64,000 nucleotides of DNA. Origin: Alopecurus myosuroides (lineage: Eukaryota; Streptophyta; Magnoliopsida; Poales; Poaceae). A model generated the notes under the pieces. It saw only the letters and a program-made list of their open reading frames with translations. It ran no database searches and was not told where the DNA came from. The stretch spans positions 174,392,697 to 174,456,696 of the forward strand of contig CM054063.1 in assembly GCA_028641055.1 (NCBI GenBank), in the 5' to 3' direction. Position 1 is the stretch's first letter. Each line of letters starts with the position of its first letter. Both the position numbers and the translations under genes were made by a program. Of the stretch, positions 10,001 through 20,611 are shown one piece after another.

Positions 10001-11370
10001 AACCAGTTAGGGTGGAATACTTCCATGATAAAGCCTGCGGTTAACAGTCGCGCTATTTCCTCCCCTATAGCTCTTCTCCTTTCTTCATTCATTTTTCTCA
10101 TACCTTGCTTCACAGGCCTGGCCTTGGGATCCACATGCAAACTGTGCTCCGCCAACTCGGTGGGGATACCCGGCATGTCGCTGGGTGTCCAGGCAAATAC
10201 ATCCGCATTCGAACGGATGAACTCTACTAGAGCCTTTTCTTGCGCATCCTCTAAATTGGACCCTATAGTGAACTGTTTGGTGGGGTCTCCTTCCACAAAA
10301 TCTACTTTCTTGGTGTCTTGAGCCGCCTTAAACTTTACTCTTTCGTCTTTGGCATCTGGTCTTCTCAATGCTGTACCATCATCCGGATCCACCTGAGACC
10401 GGTAATACTGAAGTTCCTCCTTCCTGCAGGCTTGCTCGGCCATTACTGAATCTCCCTCATCGCATTCGGCTGCTATATCCCGGCTTCCGTGGATAGTGAT
10501 GGTCTGCTTGGGGCCCGGAATCTTTAGTTGCAGATATACGTAGCACGGCCTAGCCATGAACTTAGCGTAAGCCGGCCTTCCGAACAGAGCGTGGTAGGGG
10601 CTGTGCAGCTTGACTACTTCAAACGTGAGCCACTCCACCCGATAGTTATCTACCGATTCTCCAAAGGCTACTTCCAATGCAATTTTTCCTTCGGGGCGTG
10701 CCGAATGACCCGGCACGATCCCGTGGAACACCGTCGAACTTTTTTGTAGCTGGGACTCCTTGAGGTTCATGCGCAAGAAAGTTTCCCAATAAAGGATATT
10801 GATGCTGCTTCCTCCGTCCATCAACACCTTTTTCAATTCGTAACCATTGACCTGTGGCGAAACTACTAACGCCAAGGTCCCGGGGCGCTCTATTCCTTCT
10901 GGATGATCTCTCCTGCTCCACGTTACCTCTTGCTCTGCCCATCTCAAGTATCCCGGAGGGCTCGAGAAGGCTGGATTCACTGTTTGTTTCAACGCCCTTT
11001 TGTCCCTGCTGGAAATCCCTGTAACATGCACATGATATTGTCCTTTCAAATTGAGCGTACGTACCATGCCGATGAAGATACTGATTTGGCCGATTGACAC
11101 CATGGATCCGGATTCGAAGTGATCCGGCTCCAACTCCCATCCGGAATTGTCCACTATCTTTTCTCCTTCGTCATTGGAGTAGATCTCGCCGATGACAAAG
11201 TTCTTCATGTTCTTCCGAGCTTCTCCCGTGATGTAAACACCTTTGGACGCAGGCCCCACGGTGGGCGCCAACTGTCGTGGGATAATCACGGCAGATGTTA
11301 CCTGGGGTAACTGATCTTGGGGCAAGTCGACACAGGTATTTGGGAGAGGGTTTAGCTCGAAGGAGGACAT
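7015..11370 (-). CDS. pol: Retrotransposon polyprotein (protease, RT, two RNase H, integrase) without gag capsid
   Basis: An uninterrupted 1451-residue frame. Residues 1-40 are read from the LTR through the primer site (PRQLAPTVG at 31-39). The protease motif DGGSS is at 185-189. Reverse transcriptase spans about 445-620, with YVDD at 572-575. The gypsy RNase H region is about 715-835. A second, archaeal-type RNase H spans about 855-980, with acidic residues near D861, E899, D923 and D973. Integrase has an HHCC zinc finger (H1095/1096, H1109, C1127, C1130) and a D1159, D1218, E1254 triad (35 residues between the last two). The second RNase H points to the Tat lineage. Only about 145 residues separate primer site and protease, and no capsid domain or zinc knuckle is visible, so gag is missing. 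All enzymatic motifs look intact. No chromodomain is visible at the C-terminus. Confidence 0.92.
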   Translation of the reverse strand: MSSFELNPLPNTCVDLPQDQLPQVTSAVIIPRQLAPTVGPASKGVYITGEARKNMKNFVIGEIYSNDEGEKIVDNSGWELEPDHFESGSMVSIGQISIFIGMVRTLNLKGQYHVHVTGISSRDKRALKQTVNPAFSSPPGYLRWAEQEVTWSRRDHPEGIERPGTLALVVSPQVNGYELKKVLMDGGSSINILYWETFLRMNLKESQLQKSSTVFHGIVPGHSARPEGKIALEVAFGESVDNYRVEWLTFEVVKLHSPYHALFGRPAYAKFMARPCYVYLQLKIPGPKQTITIHGSRDIAAECDEGDSVMAEQACRKEELQYYRSQVDPDDGTALRRPDAKDERVKFKAAQDTKKVDFVEGDPTKQFTIGSNLEDAQEKALVEFIRSNADVFAWTPSDMPGIPTELAEHSLHVDPKARPVKQGMRKMNEERRRAIGEEIARLLTAGFIMEVFHPNWLANPVLVMKKTNEWRMCIDFTSLNKHRPKDPFALPRIDQIIDAVAGSDLLCFLDAYSGYHQIKLKREDWEKTSFITPFGAFCYKTMTFGLKNAGATYQRCIQKCFEDQIGRNVHAYVDDVVIKTRKAETFIDDLKETFKNLRRYQMKLNPTKCVFGVPAGKLLGFIVSERGIEANPDKIKAIQSLKKPENLKHVQKLTGCVAALSRFISRLGEKAIPLYRLLRKSDKFVWDQEADEAFEALKKQLSEAPVLAAPGPKEPMLLYVAAGPKAVSAVVVVERKEDGKGYPVQRPVYYVSEVLSEAKQRYPHWQKLVFGVFMASRKLKPYFQEHPITVVSSIPMSDIIRNSDATGRIAKWAIEMGDYHISYDPRSAIKSQALVDFVNDWTHTGMPTTVPNSESWTMHFDGSKQYEGSGAGVVLTSPKGDKLSYVLQIHFDCSNNVAEYEALLHGLKVAKEMNIRRIRCFGDSDLVVQQVSGTWDRKDATMAAYRREVDKVAGCFSGYEVEHIDRRKNEAADALARLGSRREPVPPNVFLDELWRPSVKSESEEELANRDPDGEFVATIRAVPEWTEPYLAYLSRGELPEQEVLARQILRRAKGYTIINGELYKRSAAGVFLRCVAPEEGRQILKEIHEGDCGHHASTRSLVAKAYRHGFFWLTALADAERIVARCDGCQRYARQTHVPAMELRTIPLTWPFAVWGMDMVGPFHMSPCKKTHLLVAIDKFTKWVEVMPVTNCEAATAVKFLKRIIYRFGYPHSIITDNGTNMSLGEMEKFCGSNGIRLDVASVAHPQANGQVERANQELLRGLKPRLRVPCIRAAGAWVEELPSVVWGINTTPNRSTQMTPFFMVYGAEAILPSDIIHDSPRVTAYVEVENEKNRQDAVDMLEEQREQALERSAIYQQDLRRYHSRRVKSRVFQEGDLVLRLVQTNEGKHKLSPPWEGPFIVSRSLHNGSYYLIDAREESATVNDTAHTTAPMQERDRPWKVAQLRPYYT
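11254..11270 (-). promoter_or_regulatory. Primer-binding site of element 1
   Basis: On the minus strand TGGCGCCCACCGTGGGG begins two bases inside the 5' LTR end (CCACGACA). The same 17 bases occupy the same place in element 2. I do not assign the primer tRNA; it is not the initiator-Met type. Confidence 0.75.
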
Positions 11371-11726
11371 GGCGAAAGCAATCTAAGAACCGGAAAGCAA
11401 CTCGCCGGATCTCGATATGATTATACTGGATACTCGATAACAGGTGTTACAACTATGACTTGAATCTCTGTTAGGCGAAGCCTAGGGGTTGGTTTATATA
11501 GTACTCATACCCCCCTTGGCTTGCCCTACAAAGCGCTCCTTGAGTCCTACTCGAACTCTACATACGAACTCTAACTTTCCTTATCGTGCCCCACAATCCG
11601 GGTTACGAACCTCACAAACCCTGGGCCTTCCAGAAGTTTCTTTGTCTCCAGCCAGATTGGGCCCAGCCGTCGCTTGGGCCGGATCACACCCGGGAGTTAG
11701 TCTACCGGGTTACTATCCCCTCATCA
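11273..11726 (-). repeat. 5' LTR of element 1 (right in the window)
   Basis: 454-bp copy of 1175-1628, TG/CA ended, followed by the duplication CGAGT at 11727-11731. Carries the pol promoter and the ATG at 11370. Confidence 0.93.
11491..11500 (-). promoter_or_regulatory. TATA box in the 5' LTR of element 1
   Basis: Minus strand TATATAAACC. A start about 30 bp downstream (near 11465) would place the polyprotein ATG at 11370 inside the transcript, so a start codon in the R/U5 part of the LTR is plausible. Confidence 0.55.
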
Positions 11727-11731
11727 CGAGT
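11727..11731. repeat. Target-site duplication CGAGT, right copy
   Basis: Matches 1170-1174 exactly and defines the right end of element 1. Confidence 0.9.
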
Positions 11732-14017
11732 GGTAGTATTATATTGTGGTGGGCAGATGAAACCATGGTAAGATGAATCGGTCATTGGAAGGTTCCATTT
11801 GCATGGGAAAGTATTACCTAGGAGATAACAACCAATGACGCCAGAGTTCTTGCGCCGTAAATATCGCGTTGACCATATGTCTTGTATGGGGCCAGTAAGC
11901 CAGTTATGATATTCTCCCGTTCACATGTCAACGGGCAGCCAGAGCTGTACGTCGTAGGTCTTGCGGGAGTACATGCACATGGGTGGTATCCCTTAATGCC
12001 CACGAACTCTGGTGTCTATGATGGTCTGTCCAGGGAGCTTGGGTATCTATCGTGAGGGGTAGAGTATCAGGGTAAACCTGTGTGGCATGAAATGGGTGGG
12101 CATGTGGGGTGCGGAGAAGTACGATTTGGATGGATTAACAACCGGGCCCCACACCTGAGTGTGCATGGACAGAAATGTACACCTGGTTGTGCAACATGGT
12201 CTTGATTTCTTATGGGTAAAGTAGCTCACCTCTGCAGAGTGTAAAATATGTGACATGTTACCCCATGTTTCGTAAAAGAGCTGCGAACGCTGCAGGAAAG
12301 GAACCCCATGAAGTTCTAGCACCTAAGAAAATTTGACGGGCATAGTTTTTGATATAAAAACAATCTCTTGAAGAAAGATTTGCAAAAACCTTGCATTAGC
12401 TTATGAATCTTTAGAGTCTAAAGTTGTAGTTAGTGCATCAAACTACCCACCGTATATAATTAACTTGTTGAGTAACACTCATTACTCATCATTTCCTTTT
12501 GGACCCCCGCTTAGAGTTAAAGTCATTAAGGGAGATGTCGGATAGCCATCACGATGATGAGGCAGTCTTCATTGTTAAGCCAAAGCTAGCTAATGAAGCT
12601 ATGAGGAGTCATATTCTATTTAGCCGACGAAGCAACATTGTCAACAATGCCGGTGAAGCAGAAGCTAGCTAGCTGAAGGAGGAGTCAATTCCTGGACTTA
12701 GGTGCTCAGAAGCAATAAATTAGGTCTGTGACCACAGCCGTAGAGGATTAGGTTCTGAGGTAGAGTTATTCTCTAGCTTAGAGTTACGATTTGCATCTTC
12801 CGAGGTTTCATTTGCACGAGATCTTGTTTGATACATCAAAGAGATTCTCGAGACTTTGTAATGATTATAATTGTATCCTATAGTTTTACTTGGACCTGCG
12901 GTGTTTCTGTTGTACCACTCTGAGGGATGTAATATTCACATATAAGTCCTTGTGTGAGTATTATGTCAACTACTTGTGCACTACACATGCGGTGGCGTGC
13001 TGGGTCACCGCAGCTGGTATCATACCAAAGAGACCTTAGGTTTAAAACCTTTTAGCAAATTTGTAGGTTGGTAAACACTATGTGAATCCATCTTATCTAA
13101 ACCATATTTCGTACAACTATGATGATTATTCACTTGAGAATGATAGGATCATACTTTGTACAGAATGTTCTTGCTCAACTTGATTAAATCTACTTATGTA
13201 ATTCCTTTATACCTAGGTATGTTTAGTTAGAAGTCTACCATGTATTGTTTTAATGGGAAAAAGAGTTCAGACGTAGTCAGAGATGATTAAGTCACAGTGA
13301 TGATTACCCCATTCTATGAATGCATAGGATGGAGTAGAACATACGTAAGGCATCAAGAAGGGATGTTTCAGAATCATAAAGATTCATTAAACTATGGTAA
13401 CTATGGGGTATGTACCATATCCTTAGTTATCAATTCTAGAGGTGAATCATTGTACAATAGTATATAGTTAGGAGAAGGCATAAGCATTGATGGAAGCTAC
13501 ATTCCTACTTCTAAGTTGTGATCAACAACATGAAGGATGTCCAGATGCCATGAGAATCTTATCATAATCCATACGGAGGATATTAATCTACATGGTTCTT
13601 AGTTCTATACGAAAACGAATCAGACCACAACTACTATAAGATCACTTTGTCCTAGTTTATTCCATTGCAATAAGGCATGCAATTGGAGTAACTACCGAGG
13701 CAAAGAGTGGTTGCGTAGAATAGTATTATAATTAAGGTACTATATACCTACTTGTAGTGTATAACAATTAAGAGTCTTGGTACTTGAGATGTTTTACTCA
13801 AAACACTACTATTTTATGGGCTTTTGATGCATGGGTGGTATATAACTTCATTTGGGTTTTTATTGGGTTTTATTTGGATTTTTGATTGACTAGATCTATA
13901 CATGAAGTTTGAACTTCATGTGCAAATGCATGTTGAAACACTGAGTTCCTTCTTGATGTTACTAGTCTAGAAGGGATATAGGATTAGTATGAGAGAGGTC
14001 TGAATTATCAGCAGATT
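11732..14017. other. Unclassified, probably LTR-derived DNA
   Basis: No gene. Continues the host DNA of 1-1174. At 13011-13023 there is TGGTATCATACC, close to the initiator-Met primer site TGGTATCAGAGC. It follows a stretch (12500-13010) that reads like the end of an old LTR. This suggests a decayed retroelement into which element 1 inserted. From 13024 to 14017 the DNA is AT-rich with no coding frame. Confidence 0.4.
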
Positions 14018-14025
14018 GAAACAAC

Positions 14026-14489
14026 TAGGGATAGGAACTGGTAGCGGATAATCCGAATTATCCGACATTCGTATTTGAGAAATTGAAAATAGAAGTGGTA
14101 AATATCCGAATCCGAACAACATAGAAATGGAAATGGTAAATATATGTATTATTTTTTACAAATACAACAGAACTGTGGTATTGAATTTTGAACAAAATAT
14201 GGATATGGAAATGGATATATCCATATCCGAATAAAATTAAGTTAGCCAATTTTGGTATTTCTTGTTCGATTTGATAATTAACCAACCTAAAAGATTAAGA
14301 AAGTGGAAAAATGTGTCTTTCTGTGATTGAACTTCAAACCATCGTGTATTATATAGCCGTACTTATCATTGTACCGTTCAATAGTTGACTCGATATAAGA
14401 CACAAGCCTATTATTTCGTTATATTCGTATCCGTTCCAAATTGTGGGAAGGGCACTATCCGATCCGCATCCGATCTGTTTCCACCCCTA
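14026..14489. mobile_element. Non-autonomous hAT-type element
   Basis: 464 bp flanked by a perfect 8-bp duplication GAAACAAC (14018-14025 and 14490-14497), the size made by hAT transposases. The ends are imperfect inverted repeats: TAGGGATAGGAAC on the left, and the reverse complement of the right end reads TAGGGGTGGAAAC. Subterminal copies of GGATAATCCG/ATCCGAATCCG motifs are present. No transposase, so it would need one in trans. Confidence 0.85.
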
Positions 14490-14497
14490 GAAACAAC

Positions 14498-15689
14498 CAC
14501 AAAAGCTCTGGAAGACCAGAAAGTCAAGAAGGCAGAAGTTAATGCAGCCACTAATGGGAATGGACCACATTCCACATATTTCTTGGAGTTGGTGACATAT
14601 TTTATCAACATATGGAGATCTACCACAGGTGATGCAAAGAAAATCACATGAGTAGCTAAATCCGAGAAAGAATTTTTTGCAAGTTCGGTAAATCAAGTTA
14701 TAGTCTTCCCGTAGAAGTCAAAACTCAAGGATGTAGTAGGATCATTGGAAGTCACCAGTGGAATAGTTCACAGTAACATATAGGAAAGAGTTGAAACTCG
14801 AGAAATACGAAGATAATTTTACTAATTAGATGAGTCTAGGTAGAAGTTGAAATAAACTTTAGGGTTAAAGATTGTCCTGAAGCGTAAGGTAGTAGAGTAT
14901 GAAGCCTTCAGGTAGCTATATTCTTATAAAAGGATGTACGAGGAGTTGACCGTCGATTCCAAAGTAATATGGGAGTTAGACAAGGAAGTTTTGTTAAGGG
15001 AGATGGGTTGTTAGACAATTCCAAGGAGAGAATTTTGAGTGTACCCACACACAAATCCCAAAAAGAAGGATATAGTAAAGTCATTCTCTTGAGACAATTG
15101 GATCGAACCAAATGGAATTCTAACCATAGTCGATATCCGCTGTACCGGAAGAATCTTATTGGTTGTTCATCATCTGGTGGATGTATTGATGCTGACGTGA
15201 TCACACGCTCGTTGGGAGACCCCAAGCGGAAGGTATGATGTAGTCTAGCGGAAATTTCCCCCCAGTTATGTAAATAGATTTTATCAAATCAGTAGGACTT
15301 CGTATTCTTGAAGAAGTTTGCTTGTTGTTTGGCGCATCAACAAGCATGGAATCTGCATACAAACACAAACTCTCTCTTGCCCCAACTTTTCAGAAGGTTG
15401 TCAATCTTCCGTTCTTGCTGAAAACGAGAGAATTAAATGTATAGAGTCTTGTAGAGTAATAAAAGTAAGAACAGAACATCGAGGAAACAATAATGAAAAG
15501 TTCTTAAAGGAAGTTTGCAAATACGAGGAAAATAGGACCGGGGGCCATAGGTTCACTAGTGGTGTCTCTCTAAAGAAAACAAACATGCTGGGTGAACAAA
15601 TTACAGCTCGGCAATTAACAATTTATGAACGTACAACAATACTATTATGACAAGATATAGTTCATGGGTTCTAACATTGTAGAAATTAC
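14498..15689. other. Unclassified retroelement-like DNA
   Basis: Short frames (for example 14969-15238 on plus) have no recognisable domain and are broken. The composition resembles the internal region of an old gypsy element, but no family motif can be pointed to. Confidence 0.35.
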
Positions 15690-17450
15690 GTCAAGGCATA
15701 TGGACCGCTATATAGCATGCATCCATATCTAAAATTCCACCTCAAGAAAGCTATCCAGTAAATCTCTTTGGTATTAAGTTGCAGCAACGAAGTGATTGCT
15801 TTGTGTGCAACAGACAAATGCATTATGAACAATACGTAATCTAAGCAGTGGTTCTCGTCCGTAGACAAGAGCACCGCCATTTTCTCCCTAGTAGCAACAA
15901 CACATCCCCCATCTGTCATGTTTCTGTCACTCAAGCACAGATGTAAGGGAGGCATGAACCTACCATCTAGCATATAAACCCTCTCTTGGAGGTGAAAACA
16001 ACTACATGGCAAAGGTAATCATAAACACAGGAGGGCATTGCAACACAAGATTAAAACTCTCTATGAATATAAGTGAAACATCTCAGATTGACATGAACAA
16101 AATAATCATAATCTCATGGTTCATCGGACCCTAGCAAACAAAACATGCAGAATTACATAACGGTGGTCTCGATCATGTGAGGCAGCTCACGAGACTCTGA
16201 ACATGAAGGCATAGGGGAAAGCACAACCATCTAGCTACTTCTATGACCCGTCCCGAGATGAACTACTAACCGCATCTGTCCTGTGGCGATCATGGCGATG
16301 TAGAGGCCTCCGATGACGATTCCCCTCTCCGGCAGGGTGCTGGAGCAGGACTCCAGAAGCCCTAGATTGGAATTTTGAGGTGATTGCGACTCTCTGTATG
16401 TTTCATGGAAAATAACTCCATCCCCGTGATTTTTAGGGTTGAAGGAAATTTATGGGCGAAGAGGCAACGAGATGCGGTGGCTAGGGTCTCCACGGGCCCA
16501 CCAGGCACGACCTAAGGGGACCGCGCTTGGCACCCTGGTACCCCTATTCTTTGGACTCCGTCTCTGTTCTGGGTAAAAAATGATCTCCCTGGATTTTTTA
16601 GCCCTTTTCGAGAATATTTCCTTAAGAAATTTTCTGAAATAGAAAACAACAGAAACCAACAACTGACCTGGGGCATCTTCTCAATAGGTTAGTATATTAA
16701 AACATCTGGAAAACGAAACAAAACATGTGGAAAACAAAACGTATTGGGTAGAAAACAAGCATGGATCATAAAAAATATAGATACGTTTGCAACGTATCAA
16801 CATCCCCAAGCTTAAGTTATGCTCGTCCTCGAGTAGGTAAATGATAACAAAAATAAATTTTGAGGTGACGTGAAGCCAACACAAATCTTGATCAACATTA
16901 TGTAAAAGCATTGCAAGCTGACGGCATGATAATATTATTTGAACTAATGTAAACTTAGCAACTATGTTGCACATGAAAGTAACACATACAAAAGACAATG
17001 AATAATGAAGCATTGAAAGTGATACATTTGTTTCAATCATAAAGAAAAACATAATAAAGTGGTATTCATCTTGTCCTTCGTGTGGTAGAAAAACATAAAT
17101 GCCAGGACACCTTCAAAGTTTAAGTGGTGACTAGATACAAATAACTTGAGATAAAGCAATGCCACAATCATGAATCAACCAGTAATAAATTTTGGGACTA
17201 TGCACATTATACTCAGAATGACAACTATGCTCTCTTAACTGGTGCACTATCACAAGTTCACAATGTATTCCATGTATTGTGAACTTGGTGATGGTTGTAA
17301 GCAGGGTTAAGCTTATCACTTCTGACACCACCCCTCTCCTAACAATCTCACTTCTCGGTATGCCCATGGTGTGGATGGCTGCTAACCAAATATAGCAATA
17401 ACCCAGCATATGCATGCTCTCACTCTCTTATCTGATTAAAATGCATCCTA
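15690..17450 (-). mobile_element. Degenerate Athila-like LTR and adjoining internal DNA
   Basis: The segment ending at 16799 has the same end as the LTR at 19230-20611 (a GATACGTTTGCAACGTATCA type terminus). Both are followed by CATCCCCAAGCTT and a CGTCCTCGAGTAGGTAAA block. Read on minus, AAGCTTGGGGATG is the polypurine tract before the LTR. It is a divergent relative of the copy at 19230. The start is unclear and there is no coding capacity. Confidence 0.55.
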
Positions 17451-19229
17451 CTGTTGTAGAGTATCAAATTCTTCTCGCTCCGATAGACCTTTTTGCTATG
17501 GTTATCCATCTCCTCCTGGCTGCTTTGCCTAGTTCCTAGTTCTAAGAATTGAAATATGGAGAATGTGTGCCATGATGTTTTGATGTGAGTGTTGCCACCT
17601 CTGGCTCGCGCCTGCGATCATGTACTTATATACTCTGGTTGTGATTCTGGCGCTGACACCAGGATAAATGCATGTGGTGTGTACACTGCTTTCATGTGGG
17701 TCCACTGGCCTTACACTACCAAATTCCGTGTGACCAGGGACGTTTTGAGCGCGTGTTTCGATTACGTCGTGTGTTTCCGTCGCGGATGGCTAAAAAGTGG
17801 ATTTCTCTCTTGAAGTTTTGGCTTGGTCCGTCATAGATTCGTTTTGTGTGAATTTTCGCTAATTTTATGTCACAGGTTTTTGTTTCCGGTCCAGTAGCTT
17901 ACTTAGAGCCTAGTTTCCTTCGACGGAACTGGCCTGGTCATGTAGAAGGTCATGAATTTTTGTGGCACGACACATCAAGCCCTGTTTGACTCCTTTGACT
18001 GGCTACGACCGACTAGTTGATGTCTGGATCCCACTTGTCATCCACGGTAAAATTTGAAGAAACATAGAGAGACTAACGTTTCTTGCAAAAATAAGCATGC
18101 ACATAATCTTCCAAATCATCACAATTAACATTACATTGAACAAGACGTTTCTGAAACAAATCACAAAATGAAAAAGATAGACACCGGACCTAGCGTCCTA
18201 GCTTAGGGTGCACCTCCGCCAGCACCGTCGCATCTTCATTCTGCATCGAATGGCGAATCGCTTCCACGGTGTCGGCCTCTAGCTTTACAGTGAAAAGCCG
18301 ACAAGCCTCGCTTGCCGGAACTCTTCTACCGCGAAACTCTCTAGGGACGCTAAAATCTCCGCCTGCATGTGGGGTTGCTGCAGGGCCTCGTTGTGGAACT
18401 CGAAGGAGAGATCATCCTCCTCTTCTTCCTCCTCGATGTCCAAAGGTGCGATGGGTGGAGCCGGAGTTGGTGGTGCGCAGGACGAGTTGTCCTGATGCAC
18501 CTCGCGCCGGTATGCCTCGCGGGTACGCGCACGCTCCGCACCTTGCACGCTGCACCGGGAAAGTACCGGTGGATCTGATGCTGGAGGCCCTCCTCGCGAT
18601 GGCTAGACATGGTACCGGTGGATCTGCGCATAGAAAAGTATGGGAGTAGAGAGGTGTGGGGACAGTTTGGGAGTAGAGAGGAGAGCGTTCTGCACCCTCC
18701 TGGGGAGCCGCCGCATTATCTAAAGTTTGGGAGTGGAGAGGAGAGTTGGCCGGGGTATCCCACGTGGCGAGAGTGTCAACCAAATTACCGAATAGGAGAT
18801 CTAAATCATAACATGCACTCTAGAATGGAAATGAATTGACATGGTTTTACATTTGCAACAATGGACACCCTAGTACTAATACTAATCTATTGCCTCCTTG
18901 CCCTCTTCGATGTATGTTCTGCCACATCATCATCATCGCCACCGTCTTCGTCGGAGGAGGAGTCTGTTTAGACCAACATGCACTCTAAAGCATAGGAGAT
19001 TTATAATAACTTAAATTAACATAACAAAAGGTTCAACTACAGGTCCACGGGTTAACGAAAACTTTTTATGCAAACATCCACTCCGAAGCCACATCCACAG
19101 GTTCACATCATCTACCGGATATTTTCCTATGCCAGCATGCATTCCGAAGCCACATCCAGAGGTTCACATCATCCACCGGAACTTTCCGAACCCACGGATG
19201 TCCACACACGCTTCTATTATTGTAGATAG
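17451..19229. other. Unclassified intervening DNA with a gene-like GC-rich patch
   Basis: 17451-18180 and 18840-19229 show no gene or repeat I can name. The GC-rich part 18200-18780 holds broken minus-strand frames listed separately. 19078-19200 contains two related copies of a roughly 56-bp sequence (CGAAGCCACATCCA followed by GGTTCACATCATC). Confidence 0.35.
18285..18631 (-). pseudogene. Fragment of an unidentified acidic protein gene
   Basis: Two overlapping minus-strand frames look like one coding region with a frameshift near 18555-18560. The first starts near 18631 or 18610 (SSHREEGLQHQIHRYFPGA). The second ends at 18285 and has an acidic run (EEEEEEDDLSFEFHNEAL) followed by a helical segment (QAEILASLESFAVEEFRQAR). 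GC content is much higher than the surroundings. I do not recognise the family. It may be a captured or duplicated gene piece. Confidence 0.35.
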
Positions 19230-20611
19230 TGTTGGGCCTCCAAGTGCAGAGGTTTGTAGAACGACAGCAAGTTTCCCTTAAGTGGATCACCCAAGTTTTA
19301 TCAAACTCAGGGAGGAAGAGGTCAAAGGTATCCCTCTCAAGCAACCCTGCAATTACGATACAAGAAGTCTCTTGTGTCCCCAACAGACCTAATACAATTT
19401 CCAGTTGTACAGGTGCACTAGTTCGGTGAAGAGAGAATGAAATACAAGTAATATGGATGGTTATAAGTGATAATAAAAACTGAAATAAAAATGGCAGCAA
19501 GCAAACATGTAGCAGAACAGGTTGTAAACGGTGTTTCAATGCTTAGAAACAGGGCCTAGGGATCCTAGTTTCACTAGTGAACACTCTCAACAATGATAAC
19601 ATAATTGAATGCATACATATCATATATTCGCTATGCTACTCCGAACCACTCTCCGGTCGGATAAAGAACACCAATCCATGCGTAGGGATGTAACAACACT
19701 CCTCACGTCTGTATTCCTTCTCTAGGGCACCCCACGCTGTCACTATGAGCGCCCCAAATTAGTACTAAACAAACGCCACAATTTCAAAGGATCATCCAAC
19801 ACAAGATATAAATATCATTCTAAACCACACGGTGCACACATTGTCACATTTACACCATGATCAAATTGTTTACGGAGATCTCATAACAAAACCACTTGAG
19901 TAGCATAACAGATGAAGAGTAACATCTACTTATTCAACTAGATTATAAAGGTAATGATCACATAAAGATCACACCATGGGAGAGAGAGATGAAACACATA
20001 GCTACCGGTAGAGCCCTCAGCTCAGGGAGAGAACTACTCCCTCCTCATCACAGGAGATAACAACGACAATGAAGATGGCGGTGGAGTCGATGGAGATGGC
20101 TCCAGGGGCACTTCCCCGTCCTGGCAGGGTGCCAGAACAGGCATTTCTGTCCCCCGAAACTTTTCGGCGACGATGGCGGAGCTATGGAACATTTCGTGGA
20201 AGGAGGACCATATATTTAGGTTTTATTCCTCGGGGGACTTTATAGGTGAAAGGGAAATGGCGGTGGGCACCCGAGGGGCCCACACCACCTCCCGGCTATG
20301 CTAGGGGCCCACCCACGCCCAGGCATGGTGTGAGGGCACCAGGCCCCCCTCCGGGTCTCCTTTGGACTTCCTTGACCCTCCGGGAATTCTAACACTTTTC
20401 GATTTTGAATCGTCCAATTTCGAGAATATTTTCGGAACAACTTTTCTAAACTAAAAATAGTAGAAAACAGGAACTAGCCCTGTGGCATCTTGTCAATAGA
20501 TTATTCCCAGAAAATCCATAAAAATTACATAAAGTGTAAAGGAAACATGTAGCATATGGCATGAAAACAACATGGAACATCAGAAATTATGGATACGTTT
20601 ATGACGTATCA
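19230..20611 (-). repeat. Athila-like LTR, minus orientation
   Basis: Starts TGTTGGGCCTCCAAGTGC and ends GACGTATCA (1382 bp, TG/CA). On minus it is preceded by the polypurine tract AAGCTTGGGGATGT (20612-20625). The family is one I know as abundant in wheat and barley (Athila/Sabrina-like); that assignment is from memory of its LTR motifs. The partner LTR is not in the window. GATAG (19225-19229) would be the candidate left target duplication. Confidence 0.7.

Larger units (their letters stand above)
1175..11726 (-). mobile_element. Complete Ty3/gypsy LTR retrotransposon, Tat lineage (element 1), gag-less
   Basis: The element is 10,552 bp and runs on the minus strand. It is bounded by two 454-bp LTRs that I see differing at one base (T at 1450, C at 11548, positions approximate) and by a perfect 5-bp duplication CGAGT (1170-1174 and 11727-11731). 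Order on its own strand: LTR, primer site, protease-RT-RNaseH-archaeal-type RNaseH-integrase frame, about 1 kb of spacer, an oppositely oriented spliced gene, LTR. Two RNase H modules and an antisense extra gene are known traits of the Tat lineage. The capsid part of gag is absent. Near-identical LTRs mean a very recent insertion. Confidence 0.93.

Noticed and set aside
9779..10321. Plus-strand frames opposite pol in element 1 (also 42015-42623 and 45528-45848 in element 2)
   Set aside because: Shadows of the minus-strand polyprotein, and no domain in these frames. The plus-strand genes I accept lie outside pol and have splice structure.
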